Assembly: GCF_014205835.1 (NCBI RefSeq)
Contig: NZ_JACHCQ010000031.1
Coordinates: 20,185-84,184, forward strand
DNA from: Pedobacter sp. AK013
GTDB taxonomy: Bacteria > Bacteroidota > Bacteroidia > Sphingobacteriales > Sphingobacteriaceae
Reading direction: 5' to 3'
Length of the DNA stretch: 64,000 nucleotides
Shown: positions 26,905 to 36,116 of the stretch, one piece after another
Layout: every line of letters begins with the position of its first letter
How positions within the stretch are numbered: position 1 is the stretch's first letter
Notes under the pieces: generated by a model
Database searches by the model: none
Seen by the model: only the letters and a program-made list of their open reading frames with translations
What the model was told of the DNA's origin: nothing
Position numbers and translations under genes: made by a program

Positions 26905-27711
26905 CTACAATTTCTTTGCTTCATTCCAATATACATCCATTTCAGCAAGGGTCATATCGGCTAAGGCTTTTCCATGTTCTTTTGCTTTGGTTTCGAGGTA
27001 TTGAAAACGTTTGATGAATTTTTTATTGGTTTTTTCTAATGCATTTTCAGGATTAATGTTAATGAAGCGTGCATAATTGATCAGTGAGAAAAGTACATCG
27101 CCAAATTCTGATTCAGCCTTTTCGATATCAATGGCCGTATTGTCGACAACATTAAATTCTGTTTTAAATTCTTGCAGTTCTTCTTCTACCTTTTCCCAAA
27201 CCTGATTTTTATCTTCCCAATCGAAACCTACACCACGGGCTTTTTCCTGAATGCGGGCAGCCTTAACCAATGCGGGTAGTGAAGATGGAACACCAGCCAA
27301 CACCGATTTGTTGCCTTCTTTTAGTTTTATCTGCTCCCAATTGCGTTTAACATCTTCTTCGTTCTGCACTTCAACATCGCCATAAATATGTGGATGTCGG
27401 TTTACCAGTTTGTCGCAAACCCCGTTTAAAACATCAGTGATGTTAAAATCATTGGTTTCAGAAGCAATTCTCGAATAGAAAACCAAATGCATCATCACAT
27501 CACCAAGTTCTTTTTTTATTTCATCTAAATCGCCATCCAAAATTGCGTCGCTTAACTCATACGTTTCCTCTATAGTTAAATGGCGCAGTGTTTCCATGGT
27601 CTGTTTTTTATCCCAGGGACATTGCGTGCGTAATGTATCTAAAACGGTGAGTAAACGTGTAAAAGCATCAGCTGGATTATTAGCACTTGCAGGAATTGGA
27701 TTGTTAGGCAT
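26905..27711 (-). CDS. mazG: Nucleoside triphosphate pyrophosphohydrolase MazG
   Basis: 268 residues, duplicated all-alpha MazG domains. CPWDKKQTMETLRHLTIEE (near 35-53) opens the first, with Mg-binding EETYEL and KKELGDVMMHL. The second has VGFDWEDKNQVWEKVEEEL and ESEFGDVLFSLINYAR. The enzyme hydrolyses non-canonical NTPs (and can affect ppGpp) to NMP and pyrophosphate. The length is typical of the two-domain form. It is last of four close-packed minus-strand genes (20 bases after the DoxX-like gene). Confidence 0.9.
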   Translation of the reverse strand: MPNNPIPASANNPADAFTRLLTVLDTLRTQCPWDKKQTMETLRHLTIEETYELSDAILDGDLDEIKKELGDVMMHLVFYSRIASETNDFNITDVLNGVCDKLVNRHPHIYGDVEVQNEEDVKRNWEQIKLKEGNKSVLAGVPSSLPALVKAARIQEKARGVGFDWEDKNQVWEKVEEELQEFKTEFNVVDNTAIDIEKAESEFGDVLFSLINYARFININPENALEKTNKKFIKRFQYLETKAKEHGKALADMTLAEMDVYWNEAKKL

Positions 27712-27731
27712 ATTTTATGGTTGAACTATGT

Positions 27732-28181
27732 TTATCGAACGCTAAAGTACCAAACCCAAGCGATTAAGAAAAGCTGAAAAGGTATTCTGAACCATAAATA
27801 TTTTGGCCCCGGACCTGGTTTATGCAGATTTTCGTAATTGATGTGGTGTTTGGCTGCATAAATATTTGCGGGTAAAATGGCAATGTAGAAAATAATTAAT
27901 GCTATTCCGGTCAAATGTCTGGTACTTACTATTGCCAATCCAATTGCAAATAAGATTTCCAGAACCCCTGTTAAAAGTACAACTTCTACTTTTTTAGGAA
28001 TAAATAGCGGAACCATGGCAGCCATACTGGTTTTAAACTTGAAATGCCCGATAGCTGTAAAAAGCAACATTACACCCATGGCAATATTGCCAGCAAAAAT
28101 ATTCCCTTTATCAAAGGTAGTATGGCCACCAAAAGCCAACAGTACAACATAAACAATTACGAGTACGAGTAAGGGTTTCAT
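27732..28181 (-). CDS. DoxX-like small membrane protein
   Basis: 149 residues, four hydrophobic segments and a cluster of small residues. GNIAMGVMLLFTAIGHFKF and VVLLTGVLEILFAIGLAIV match the DoxX/DoxD-like membrane family as I recognise it, ending FRIPFQLFLIAWVWYFSVR. The function is unclear; relatives are thiosulfate- or redox-linked in some organisms. It sits between a 98-aa membrane protein gene (16-base gap) and mazG. Confidence 0.6.
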   Translation of the reverse strand: MKPLLVLVIVYVVLLAFGGHTTFDKGNIFAGNIAMGVMLLFTAIGHFKFKTSMAAMVPLFIPKKVEVVLLTGVLEILFAIGLAIVSTRHLTGIALIIFYIAILPANIYAAKHHINYENLHKPGPGPKYLWFRIPFQLFLIAWVWYFSVR

Positions 28182-28197
28182 TTAAAGGGGTATTAGT

Positions 28198-28494
28198 CTA
28201 TTTTATTAAGTTAAAAGCAATTAAAATTGTAGCAATAAACAGTACCAATAAGCCAGATAAAAATATAAAGTCAGCAGCTTTTTCCAGCCGCTGGCTGGCA
28301 GTTTTTTGTCTTCTCATCGAGATAAAGGATAAGATACAGCTGGTCATAAAAAACATTACAGCAGCCACAGCAAATTCATCAATCAAAGAGCCATCAGTAA
28401 GTGCAAGTTTTTTTAAAGAAGTAAGTACAATAAAGCAAATGCCCAAAAGATTTGCAGAAGTGCTTAAAATATGAGGCGATCTGTTTTCGGCCAT
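28198..28494 (-). CDS. Small membrane protein, 98 aa
   Basis: No family recognised. There are three hydrophobic stretches: ANLLGICFIVLTSLKKLAL, FAVAAVMFFMTSCILSFI and DFIFLSGLLVLFIATILIA, with basic residues at SMRRQKTASQR. The start codon abuts the stop of the AI-2E transporter gene with no gap, so translation is probably coupled. Confidence 0.6.
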   Translation of the reverse strand: MAENRSPHILSTSANLLGICFIVLTSLKKLALTDGSLIDEFAVAAVMFFMTSCILSFISMRRQKTASQRLEKAADFIFLSGLLVLFIATILIAFNLIK

Positions 28495-29604
28495 TTAGTC
28501 TTTTTCTTCTAATTTAATCTTTTTTGTGATCCGGTAAACACGCTTCTTTTTGTCAGGCTTATGCTCTTCACCCATTAAAATACCCCAAGGTTTTAAATTA
28601 TCTACTCTATCGAAGATTATTTTTAACATGGCCAGATAAGGAATACATAAGAACATGCCCGATATTCCCCAAATCATCTCGCCAACTATAATACCAATAA
28701 AGGCAAATAATGCATTTATTTTTACTTTCGAACCCACCACCAGTGGCATTAGTACATTTCCATCTATAGCATGGATGCCAACAAAAGTAATCAAAACCAG
28801 TAGCACCTTACCCGCACCTGCTGTTGCAAAAGTAATTAGACAGCTTATTAACAGGGCAAAGAATATTCCCAAATAAGGAACTACGTTAAAAATACCTGCA
28901 ACTAGGCCCAATAGAACCGCATATTTAACACCTAATAAACTCAGTACGGTAATCATTAATACCGTAACAATAAGCATCTGCAGAAATAAACCTATGATAT
29001 ATTTTTTGATAATATACTGGATCTGACTAACAATTTCTGAAACTTTTTCTTTGTGCTCTTCTCTAAAAACCGAAGTTAAAAAGGTAAATAAAACCCTGCG
29101 GTAGTTTAAAATAAAGAATGTAAATAGTAATGTAAAACCTAAAAATAATAGGGTAGAAGATAACGTAGCCAGCGTGGTCGCAACAATTGCCGCACTAGTG
29201 GCCAAAGCCTTTTCTGTACTGTCTTTTAAATAGGAAGTAGTGTTTTCGAGATTGAAATTAAAGGTGTGTTTGCTCCATTTGTTCAATTCGGTAAAAGAAT
29301 TTTCTGCTTTTGCTTTAAGTAATGGCCAATCTGCCCATAAATCGCTTAATTGATTGCCAAAGAAGTATATAATTCCTCCAATTACGGCTATCATCAGTAT
29401 TACCGAAACAATAGTCGATAGGCTTCGTTTAAACTTTAATCGCTGTTCTAAAAAGTTACCTACAGGCAATAGTAAAATCGCCATTAAAAAAGAGAAAAGT
29501 AAGGGAGCTAACAGCGATTGACCTAAAATGGCAATGTAGGTTAGGCTAATTAGACAGAAAAGAACCAATGCAAGTTTGGGCAGAAATGATAGTTTGTCTT
29601 TCAT
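28495..29604 (-). CDS. AI-2E family transporter (PerM-like)
   Basis: 369 residues, about seven or eight transmembrane segments. The family pattern is LLAPLLFSFLMAILLLPVG near 30, a periplasmic/cytosolic helical middle (SFTELNKWSKHTFNFN), then YIIGLFLQMLIVTVLM, LGLVAGIFNVVPYLGIFFAL and the family signature HAIDGNVLMPLVVGSKV with GMFLCIPYLAMLKIIFD. Members export small molecules or act in Na/H exchange; the substrate is unknown. The name AI-2E is historical. It is first of a four-gene minus-strand unit reaching mazG. Confidence 0.85.
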   Translation of the reverse strand: MKDKLSFLPKLALVLFCLISLTYIAILGQSLLAPLLFSFLMAILLLPVGNFLEQRLKFKRSLSTIVSVILMIAVIGGIIYFFGNQLSDLWADWPLLKAKAENSFTELNKWSKHTFNFNLENTTSYLKDSTEKALATSAAIVATTLATLSSTLLFLGFTLLFTFFILNYRRVLFTFLTSVFREEHKEKVSEIVSQIQYIIKKYIIGLFLQMLIVTVLMITVLSLLGVKYAVLLGLVAGIFNVVPYLGIFFALLISCLITFATAGAGKVLLVLITFVGIHAIDGNVLMPLVVGSKVKINALFAFIGIIVGEMIWGISGMFLCIPYLAMLKIIFDRVDNLKPWGILMGEEHKPDKKKRVYRITKKIKLEEKD

Positions 29605-29628
29605 ATATTTTAGATTCTGTTTAATACA

Positions 29629-29664
29629 AAATACCCGATTAATTGTTTTATTAATCGGGTATTT
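29629..29664. terminator. Terminator after the aldo/keto reductase gene
   Basis: AAATACCCGATTAA (29629-29642) and TTAATCGGGTATTT (29651-29664). It lies 19 bases past the stop at 29683 (minus strand), so it also separates the reductase from the AI-2E unit. Confidence 0.7.
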
Positions 29665-29682
29665 AAATATAAGAGATTATTT

Positions 29683-30630
29683 TTAATAGATACTCGCTTT
29701 ATCTAAAAGGGAAATGTCTTCAGCAGTTAATTTTAAATTTGCTGCTTCAATGAACGATTTTAACTGGCTTAAATCGGTTACACTTGCAATTGGGGCAGTA
29801 ATTGATGGGTGATAAATTAACCAGGCCAGAGCTACCGAAGCTAGCTCAACATGGTGCTTTTCAGCAACCTGATCCAGTGCCGATAAAATTTTAAAACCCC
29901 GTTCATTCAGGAACTTTTTAATGCCTCCACCACGCTGGCTTTTACTTAGGTCATTTTCATTACGGTATTTCCCAGTTAAGAAACCACTGGCCAGCGAATA
30001 ATAAGTTACAACGCCCAAGCCATAATCCAGGCAGATTTTTTCGTGTTCCTGCTCAAAGTTTTCTCTATCATAAAGATTGTATCCTGGTTGGTAAACTTCA
30101 TATCGGGGAAGGCTATGTTCTGTAGCATAAACCAAAGATTCTTTAAGCCGGTCGGCAGAAAAGTTCGATGCCCCAATCCAACGTACTTTGCCGGCTTTAA
30201 TTAAAGTTTCGTAAGCAGCTAAGGTTTCTTCAACAGGTGTGCTTTCGTCATCAAAATGAGAAAAATAAAGATCGATATAGTCTGTTTGTAGGCGAGATAA
30301 AGAATGTTCTACTTCATTTATGATATAATCTCTCTTTAAAGATTTACCCTGCCCCATGTCTGATCCGACTTTTGTTGCAATAATTACATCGTGGCGTTTA
30401 TTATGTTTCTTAAGCCATTTTCCAATAATCGTTTCCGATTCGCCACCTTTATTTCCGGGTGCCCAACGCGAATACACATCGGCTGTATCGATAAAATTGA
30501 AACCGCTTTCTACAAATTTGTCTAATATTTCAAACGACTTTTTTTCATCAATTGTCCAGCCGAAAACATTTCCTCCAAATACGATGGGCGCAATATCTAA
30601 ATCGGTTTTTCCTAAAATTCTTTTTTCCAT
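29683..30630 (-). CDS. Aldo/keto reductase
   Basis: 315 residues, (beta/alpha)8 NADPH-dependent reductase. The tetrad can be read: Asp and Tyr in FIDTADVYSRW, Lys in VIIATKVGS, and His in YIDLYFSHFDD (family LxxxHxx). The NADPH site includes IGASNFSADRL and YSLASGFLTGKYR. The set GWTIDEKKSFEILDKFVES fits the YghZ/AKR-like subgroup. The substrate is unknown. Confidence 0.87.
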   Translation of the reverse strand: MEKRILGKTDLDIAPIVFGGNVFGWTIDEKKSFEILDKFVESGFNFIDTADVYSRWAPGNKGGESETIIGKWLKKHNKRHDVIIATKVGSDMGQGKSLKRDYIINEVEHSLSRLQTDYIDLYFSHFDDESTPVEETLAAYETLIKAGKVRWIGASNFSADRLKESLVYATEHSLPRYEVYQPGYNLYDRENFEQEHEKICLDYGLGVVTYYSLASGFLTGKYRNENDLSKSQRGGGIKKFLNERGFKILSALDQVAEKHHVELASVALAWLIYHPSITAPIASVTDLSQLKSFIEAANLKLTAEDISLLDKASIY

Positions 30631-30716
30631 GATATGAATGTTAATGGTATACTAACAAATCCTAATGCAAGCGGTTTTTGTATGGAGTTAAATTATATTA
30701 AATGAGAAGAGAATAA

Positions 30717-31067
30717 TTTTTGGAAAGCAGCCAATTAACCAAATCGTCTTCCGAGAACTATCAGATGAGAAGCTGGGCAAGCGCGAGCCGAAGTAGTCTA
30801 TGCCATAATTCTATGCTTTTTTAGAAAAGCAAGGCCTGTAGTGTTTCGGTTACACCCGTCCCGCCCTTTGCTTAATCCCGATAGATAACCAATTAATAGA
30901 ATAATACTCAAATCGGGATAACGCTGTCGGTCGGGTTTATTTTGTTACAGATAGTAGTACTGTTGTATCCTCCTAAACCCGATCTGAGCGGGATGCCGAT
31001 TCTTCATCGGCAGAAGCGGGAGCGGGACTACAGCGCACCATTGACTTCTGCATCTGCTTTCCAAAAA
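30717..31067. mobile_element. MITE-like 351-bp unit with 14-bp terminal inverted repeats
   Basis: Left end TTTTTGGAAAGCAG (30717-30730) is the inverse of CTGCTTTCCAAAAA (31054-31067). It contains no coding frame. The inside includes copy B of the ~82-bp repeat. A 30-bp sequence starting AAATCGTCTTCCGAG occurs just inside the left end (30740) and again just outside the right end (31080), like an overlapping direct repeat. This accounts for the 533-base gap. Confidence 0.6.
30859..30939. repeat. Dispersed ~82-bp repeat, copy B
   Basis: Matches 16388-16470: identical ends TCCCGCCCTTTGCTTAATCC and ATAACGCTGTCGGTCGGGTT, different AT-rich centre, same inverted ATCCCGAT/ATCGGGAT core. Confidence 0.75.
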
Positions 31068-31163
31068 AAATGATTTAACAAATCGTCTTCCGAGAGCTAT
31101 CGGGATGTGAGGCTAGACGAGTTTGCGCTAAAGCAATTTTCTGCTAAATGCTATTACTAACCT

Positions 31164-31832
31164 TTAAACTTCAGCCTTGGTCGCTCTCAGCATTTCTCTT
31201 TTTCCGGGTGCACCAGGCAATTTTTCTATGGTAAATCCGCACGCTTTAACTGCTCTTTTCAATTTCCCGGTAATGGCATAGGTAACAAAAGTTCCACCAG
31301 GTTTTAAGAAACTGCAGGCATGTGCAATAATTTCATCACTCCACATTTCTGGCTGGTGTTGTACAGAAAAGGCATCATAATAAATCAGGTCAAATTTTTG
31401 GTCACTGCGGTACTCGGCCAATGTAGTGTGCGGAATTTCTAATGTGCAAAACGAAGTTAATTTTTGAGGTGTTTTTAACGCCTCTGGGTAATTTGAAATA
31501 AAATCTGCCCATATTACTTCAGGAACATATGCTGCATAACCCGTTTGCTCAATCACATCGGTAGTAAGCGGAAAGGCTTCTATACTAGTATAATTAAGAT
31601 TGATGTTATTTACATCGCAATAATAGAAGCTTAAAATAAAGTTTAATCCGGTACCAAAACCAACTTCTAAAATAGAAATTTCAGTTTGATCGGTAGAAGC
31701 AAATTTTAATCCTGCATCAATAAATACGTGTTTGCTTTCCTGTAATGCACCATGTTTACTGTGGTAATGTTCGCCTATAGTTTCGTTATAAAGGGTGTTC
31801 GAGCCATCAGCTGTAGGGGTTATGATATTCAT
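31164..31832 (-). CDS. mnmD: tRNA (mnm5s2U34) methyltransferase MnmD
   Basis: 222 residues, the stand-alone methyltransferase half of MnmC. It uses S-adenosylmethionine to methylate aminomethyl-uridine at the tRNA wobble position. Seen: YNETIGEHYHSKHGALQESK, the SAM loop VGFGTGLNFIL, DLIYYDAFSVQHQPEMW and the closing LPGAPGKREMLRATK typical of the family. The length matches MnmD (about 220-250). It is a single gene. A pyrimidine-rich tract lies beyond the start (31920-32010) before the next gene. Confidence 0.86.
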   Translation of the reverse strand: MNIITPTADGSNTLYNETIGEHYHSKHGALQESKHVFIDAGLKFASTDQTEISILEVGFGTGLNFILSFYYCDVNNINLNYTSIEAFPLTTDVIEQTGYAAYVPEVIWADFISNYPEALKTPQKLTSFCTLEIPHTTLAEYRSDQKFDLIYYDAFSVQHQPEMWSDEIIAHACSFLKPGGTFVTYAITGKLKRAVKACGFTIEKLPGAPGKREMLRATKAEV

Positions 31833-32049
31833 GAGCTAGGATTTAAAAGGATTCTTGAATTTCAAGATCCTGATGCAAATATAGACACAGGATCAAAATA
31901 TTTCTCGATAAATTAGCCAAAGATAGGCGCGCTAATCCGCTTTAATCTTCGGACTCTTGGCTTCTGACTTTTTCTCATTGTCCGTTCAGCTTTGGTCTTT
32001 TTTCTTTAACCTTTTGTTATTAGCTTTGATCCTCATCTAAACACTAAAA

Positions 32050-32388
32050 ATGGATATCGAATCTTTCAGAGAATATTGTTTGAGTTTACCCGGCACTACA
32101 GAAGGTATGAAATGGGAACATCTGTGTTTTATGGTAGAAGAGAAAATTTATGTAATTATCGCTATTGATGAGGGGAACCGTTTTTCTATCAAATGTAATC
32201 CGGATGAATTTGATGAACTGGCTGCCAGAGATGGTATTGCGCAAGCCTATCATATGGCAAAGCGGCAATGGATTCAGATTGAGAATTTGGATATATTGAA
32301 TGATAAAGAGCTAAAAAGCAGGGTAGCTGATTCGCGAGCGATGGTTTTAGCTAAGTTACCTAAGAAAACACAGGCAAAGTACGCTTAA
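32050..32388 (+). CDS. MmcQ/YjbR family DNA-binding-type protein
   Basis: 112 residues. MDIESFREYCLSLPGTTEGMKWE is the family start, followed by CFMVEEKIYVIIAIDEGNRFSIKCNP, AYHMAKRQWIQIENL and the LKSRVADSRAMVLAKL tail. Members have a CyaY-like fold and are called DNA-binding or resistance-associated (MmcQ), but the function is unproven. A TTGATC-like TAGCTTTG (32021-32028) upstream resembles the -7 element without a clean -33. Confidence 0.8.
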   Translation: MDIESFREYCLSLPGTTEGMKWEHLCFMVEEKIYVIIAIDEGNRFSIKCNPDEFDELAARDGIAQAYHMAKRQWIQIENLDILNDKELKSRVADSRAMVLAKLPKKTQAKYA

Positions 32389-32429
32389 ATTTTACAGCTG
32401 GAGCCTTGAAATATCTTTAATCCGACTTT

Positions 32430-32894
32430 CTATACCAGTTTCTTTAAGGCCATAATGTAACCGATGTGCATACCTTCGTGGAAAGGGATGAAGTTTATCG
32501 CATCTTCTATAGAATTTAATTTCATACCATAACGTTTATCCCAAGGATCGAACTTTAGAAAAATACCACTCGAATAATCACCGGCTAAACGGTCCATGCT
32601 GTTTAAGAGTGCATCGAAAATAGAATCAATTGCTTTCTGCTCCATAAATTTTTCAGGTTTTGTTCCGCTTAAAAATGGCGAAAAGTGTTCTTCTTTCACT
32701 GTTACTGTTAAACCCGATCTTACATAACAGAGGTTTTGCTGTGCCGCGGTTAAATGGGCAATATTCCAGATGATGTTATTGTTAAAACCTGCAGGGATTT
32801 TATTTAACTGCACCGTGTTTAAATCTTTTACCAATTCTAAAACAAAAGCCCTGGTATTTTTAATCTGAGTGATGGTCGCAAGTGTATTAGACAT
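32430..32894 (-). CDS. DinB family protein
   Basis: 154 residues, a four-helix-bundle DinB/YfiT-type protein. The metal-site histidines appear in IWNIAHLTAAQQNL (helix 2) and in the later IPFHEGMHIGYIMALK with a third residue. Some relatives are thiol transferases for bacillithiol or mycothiol; most are unknown. The gene is 23 bases downstream of the DUF2625 gene on the same strand, so it is probably co-transcribed. Confidence 0.78.
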   Translation of the reverse strand: MSNTLATITQIKNTRAFVLELVKDLNTVQLNKIPAGFNNNIIWNIAHLTAAQQNLCYVRSGLTVTVKEEHFSPFLSGTKPEKFMEQKAIDSIFDALLNSMDRLAGDYSSGIFLKFDPWDKRYGMKLNSIEDAINFIPFHEGMHIGYIMALKKLV

Positions 32895-32917
32895 TGAATT
32901 GTTTTATAAAAGACAAT

Positions 32918-33757
32918 TTACTGCTCGTTTTCGGTTTTTTCTTTTTTCGTTTCTCCCTTGCTGGTTTCGTCTTTTTTTATGCCTTTACCTGCATTCAGTT
33001 CTTTCGACTTCATAATATTAAAACGGTACATTTCTTCAATGCCAACAAGTTTTCGTGTACACTTATCAATGTCGGTTCCTTCTTCCCATAAATAAGGGCG
33101 GAAGCTATAGGTTTTGGTACCATCTAAATTTGCTATAAATTGATTCCAGCTACTCCAGCGTAAGCCTTTATAAAATTTAGAAAGATCGCTGTCGAAACAA
33201 AAAACAAGAAACTCGCCATAGCCAGCCCCAAGTGGTTGCCAGGTTAAACTGTTTGGTTCAAGGTAATACACGTTTTTGATGTCTTTGCCCAAACCACCGT
33301 AATTAATAGCGAAGAAACCGCCAACAGCATCATCGGCAATTAAAAGGTAAGGAATGTTATCGCCATATTCTTTTAAGGTTTTTCCTTTGTTCCACTCAGC
33401 AATATTCCTGTTCAATCTTTCGCTACCCGAACCTAAAATTCTAATCCAACCGTTATCAACCATTATGCCACCGGTATTGTAAATTACTGAGCCAAGTGTA
33501 GCATAGGTAGTCATTTGTGAATTATATAACACTTCTTTAGCTTTTGCAGAATCAACAGGTAATACTTCAACCTTATTTTTGGCAGAATCAATCCATTTTT
33601 GTACCAGCGGCCAAGCCGGATCGGTTTTGTTTATTAATGCTTCGAGACTGATTAACTTATTATCCTGAGCAAAGGTTATTGAAGAGAATAAAGTTAAACT
33701 TAGGATAAGAATTGTTTTGGATGCGCTTCTCATGAAAAGGGGCTTATGTTTTTCCAA
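32918..33757 (-). CDS. DUF2625 family exported protein
   Basis: 279 residues; an alternative start is Met9. A leader follows (ILILSLTLFSSITFAQDN). The family pattern is SLEALINKTDPAWPLVQKWI, STLGSVIYNTGGIMVDNGWIR-like MTTYATLGSVIYNTGG, GSGSERLNRNI and DDAVGGFFAINYGG. The C-terminal ~35 residues are Lys/Glu-rich and probably disordered. The function is unknown. It is upstream of the DinB-like gene. Confidence 0.75.
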   Translation of the reverse strand: MEKHKPLFMRSASKTILILSLTLFSSITFAQDNKLISLEALINKTDPAWPLVQKWIDSAKNKVEVLPVDSAKAKEVLYNSQMTTYATLGSVIYNTGGIMVDNGWIRILGSGSERLNRNIAEWNKGKTLKEYGDNIPYLLIADDAVGGFFAINYGGLGKDIKNVYYLEPNSLTWQPLGAGYGEFLVFCFDSDLSKFYKGLRWSSWNQFIANLDGTKTYSFRPYLWEEGTDIDKCTRKLVGIEEMYRFNIMKSKELNAGKGIKKDETSKGETKKEKTENEQ

Positions 33758-33960
33758 AGATAGAATGATAATTAAGAATTGCTGAAGAGAGATAGATTAA
33801 TTTTTGATTTGGTAGAAATATTGGGTTTGATTGTGATCGTGCAGTCGGATGTTACATCTGACCGATTCGTTCAATGATCTATAGAAAATTGATTAATCTC
33901 CTGAATTGAATTGATAATTCCAGCCTATGTGAGATGGTAACTTCTGATACCACACTTATA

Positions 33961-33991
33961 AAAAAAACGTCCCGAAAAAAAATCGGGACGC
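33961..33991 (-). terminator. Terminator after the M13 peptidase gene
   Basis: CGTCCCGA (33968-33975) and TCGGGACG (33983-33990); read on the minus strand it ends in seven Ts. It is about 90 bases past the stop at 34083. The rest of the 33758-34082 gap shows no gene. Confidence 0.75.
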
Positions 33992-34082
33992 TTGCAATAT
34001 AGGGGTGATAATAAATAATTGATTTTAAACTATCGGGTGGAAAAGCCTTAAGCCCTGCACCTTCAAGCCTTCTACCTTAAAA

Positions 34083-36116
34083 CTACCACATTCTAATTCT
34101 GTCTTCTGGTTTTTTATAGAGTTTATCGCCAGGTTTAACATCAAAAGCATTGTACCATGCATCCATATTTACAGGTGCACCAATGGTACGGTACGGACCT
34201 GGAGAATGTGGATCTGTTTTGATTAACTGAGCTGCACTTTCTGGTAGAATATTACCTCTCCATACCTGCGCCCAGGCTAGGAAGAAACGCTGATCTGGTG
34301 TAAAGCCATCGATTTTTTCATTACTTTGGCCTTGTTTGGTCATTTTAAAAGCGGTATAAGCAGCATTTAGGCCTCCTAAATCGCCAATATTTTCTCCCAT
34401 GGTTAGTTTACCAATTACATGCACTGTATCCAATACGGTATAGCCATCGAACTGCTCTCCTAAAGCTTTTGTTTTAGCATCAAATTTGGCTTTGTCTTCA
34501 GCTGTCCACCAATTTTTTAAGTTGCCGGCAGCATCGTACTGGCTTCCACTATCATCAAAACCATGGCTCATTTCATGACCGATTACAGCACCTATACCTC
34601 CATAATTCACGGCATCATCAGCATTTGGGTCGAAGAAAGGGAATTGTAAAATACCAGCAGGGAAAACAATTTCGTTCAAAGTAGGGCTGTAATAAGCATT
34701 AACCGTTGGAGGGGTCATGCCAAAACGTTTGCGATCAACAGGTTTGCCTAACTGATCTACCATTTCATTATATCCCCAAACACTTGCGTTGCGTAAGTTT
34801 TGGAAATAAGTATTTTTATTAATCACTAAACCATCGTAGTTTTTCCATTTTTCAGGATAACCCACTTTTGGTGTAAATGCATGTAATTTAGCTAACGCTT
34901 TTTGTTTGGTTTCAGGGCTCATCCATTCTAAACCATTAATCCTGATTTCGAATGCTTTACGTAGGTTCACAATCATCTGGTTCATGCGTTCTTTAGCCTC
35001 TGGTTTGAAATATTTAGCAACATAAAGCTGGCCCAATAATTCGCCGATAGTACCATCTGTTAAAGAAGACATCCGTTGCCAACGTGGTGTTTGTACTTTC
35101 TGACCAGTTTGGGCCTGTGTGAAAGCGAAACTCGCCTTAACAAATGGAGAACTTAAACTAGATGCAGAACCTTTTAAAATGTTCCATTCTAAGTAGGTTT
35201 GCCAATCGTTAACCGGAACCGATTTCAACATTCCATCCAGGCTCGTCATAAATTTAGGCGAAGCTACCAATACAGTATCCTGATTTTTAATTTTAAATTT
35301 CGGCAAATAAATCGTCCAGTTAATATCAGGTGTTTTTTTGTTCAGTTCTGCAACAGTAAGTTTGTTGTAAGTGGCGTAAGGATCGCGCATTTCTAAACGG
35401 CTCATCTGCGCTTCAGCGAATTGCTTTTCAATTTTATAAACGGTTGCTGCTTTTTGTTTTGCTTCTTCAGGAGTACTTCCTGTTAAAGTAAATAAAGTAA
35501 CCATATAGGTATTGTAAGCATCGCGGATCTTAACACTACGTGCATCATCTTTCAGGTAATAATCACGATCGGGAAGTGTTGTGCCGCCCTGACCAATATT
35601 GACCATGTATTTGTTTACATTCTTGCGGTCTTGGCCAACACCTAAGCCGAACATTCCACCGCCTAATCCATTGGTTCGCATGTAAGCCACCTGATCCAGT
35701 ACACCTTGAATGTTTTTGATTTGCTTAATTTTCTCTAAATCGGCTTTTATTGGCGTATAACCCAATTTTTCAATGGTTACACTATCCATGGCGGCCGTAT
35801 AAAAATCGCCAACTCTACGCTTAACCGAGCCTGCAGGAGCAGATTTATCGGCAGCGGCATCTTCTACCAGAGATTTAACGGCATTGATATTGAAATCACG
35901 AAGTTCGTTAAATGAACCCCAACGTGTTTCTTTAGCAGGAACAGGGTTGTTTTTTATCCACGTGCCACTTGCGTAGGTGTAGAAATCGTCGCCTGGCTTA
36001 ACGGAAAGATCCATGTTAGCAGGGTCGATAAATTTTTTGGTTTGTGCATTTGCAGAAAAGCCAGCAGCGACTATACCTAGTGCCGCAAAATATCTTTTCA
36101 AATTTTGGTATTTCAT
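34083..36116 (-). CDS. M13 family zinc metallopeptidase (PepO/neprilysin-like)
   Basis: 677 residues with a signal peptide (1-24, ending FSANA). The gluzincin motif HEMSH uses His514 and His518 with catalytic Glu515; the third zinc ligand is Glu575 in MGENIGDLGGL. VNAYYSPTLNEIVFPAGILQ (substrate-binding NAYY) is present. The family cuts oligopeptides below ~40 residues and acts in the periplasm or outside. Domain order (D1, then catalytic) and length match PepO relatives. It is a single gene. Confidence 0.91.
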   Translation of the reverse strand: MKYQNLKRYFAALGIVAAGFSANAQTKKFIDPANMDLSVKPGDDFYTYASGTWIKNNPVPAKETRWGSFNELRDFNINAVKSLVEDAAADKSAPAGSVKRRVGDFYTAAMDSVTIEKLGYTPIKADLEKIKQIKNIQGVLDQVAYMRTNGLGGGMFGLGVGQDRKNVNKYMVNIGQGGTTLPDRDYYLKDDARSVKIRDAYNTYMVTLFTLTGSTPEEAKQKAATVYKIEKQFAEAQMSRLEMRDPYATYNKLTVAELNKKTPDINWTIYLPKFKIKNQDTVLVASPKFMTSLDGMLKSVPVNDWQTYLEWNILKGSASSLSSPFVKASFAFTQAQTGQKVQTPRWQRMSSLTDGTIGELLGQLYVAKYFKPEAKERMNQMIVNLRKAFEIRINGLEWMSPETKQKALAKLHAFTPKVGYPEKWKNYDGLVINKNTYFQNLRNASVWGYNEMVDQLGKPVDRKRFGMTPPTVNAYYSPTLNEIVFPAGILQFPFFDPNADDAVNYGGIGAVIGHEMSHGFDDSGSQYDAAGNLKNWWTAEDKAKFDAKTKALGEQFDGYTVLDTVHVIGKLTMGENIGDLGGLNAAYTAFKMTKQGQSNEKIDGFTPDQRFFLAWAQVWRGNILPESAAQLIKTDPHSPGPYRTIGAPVNMDAWYNAFDVKPGDKLYKKPEDRIRMW

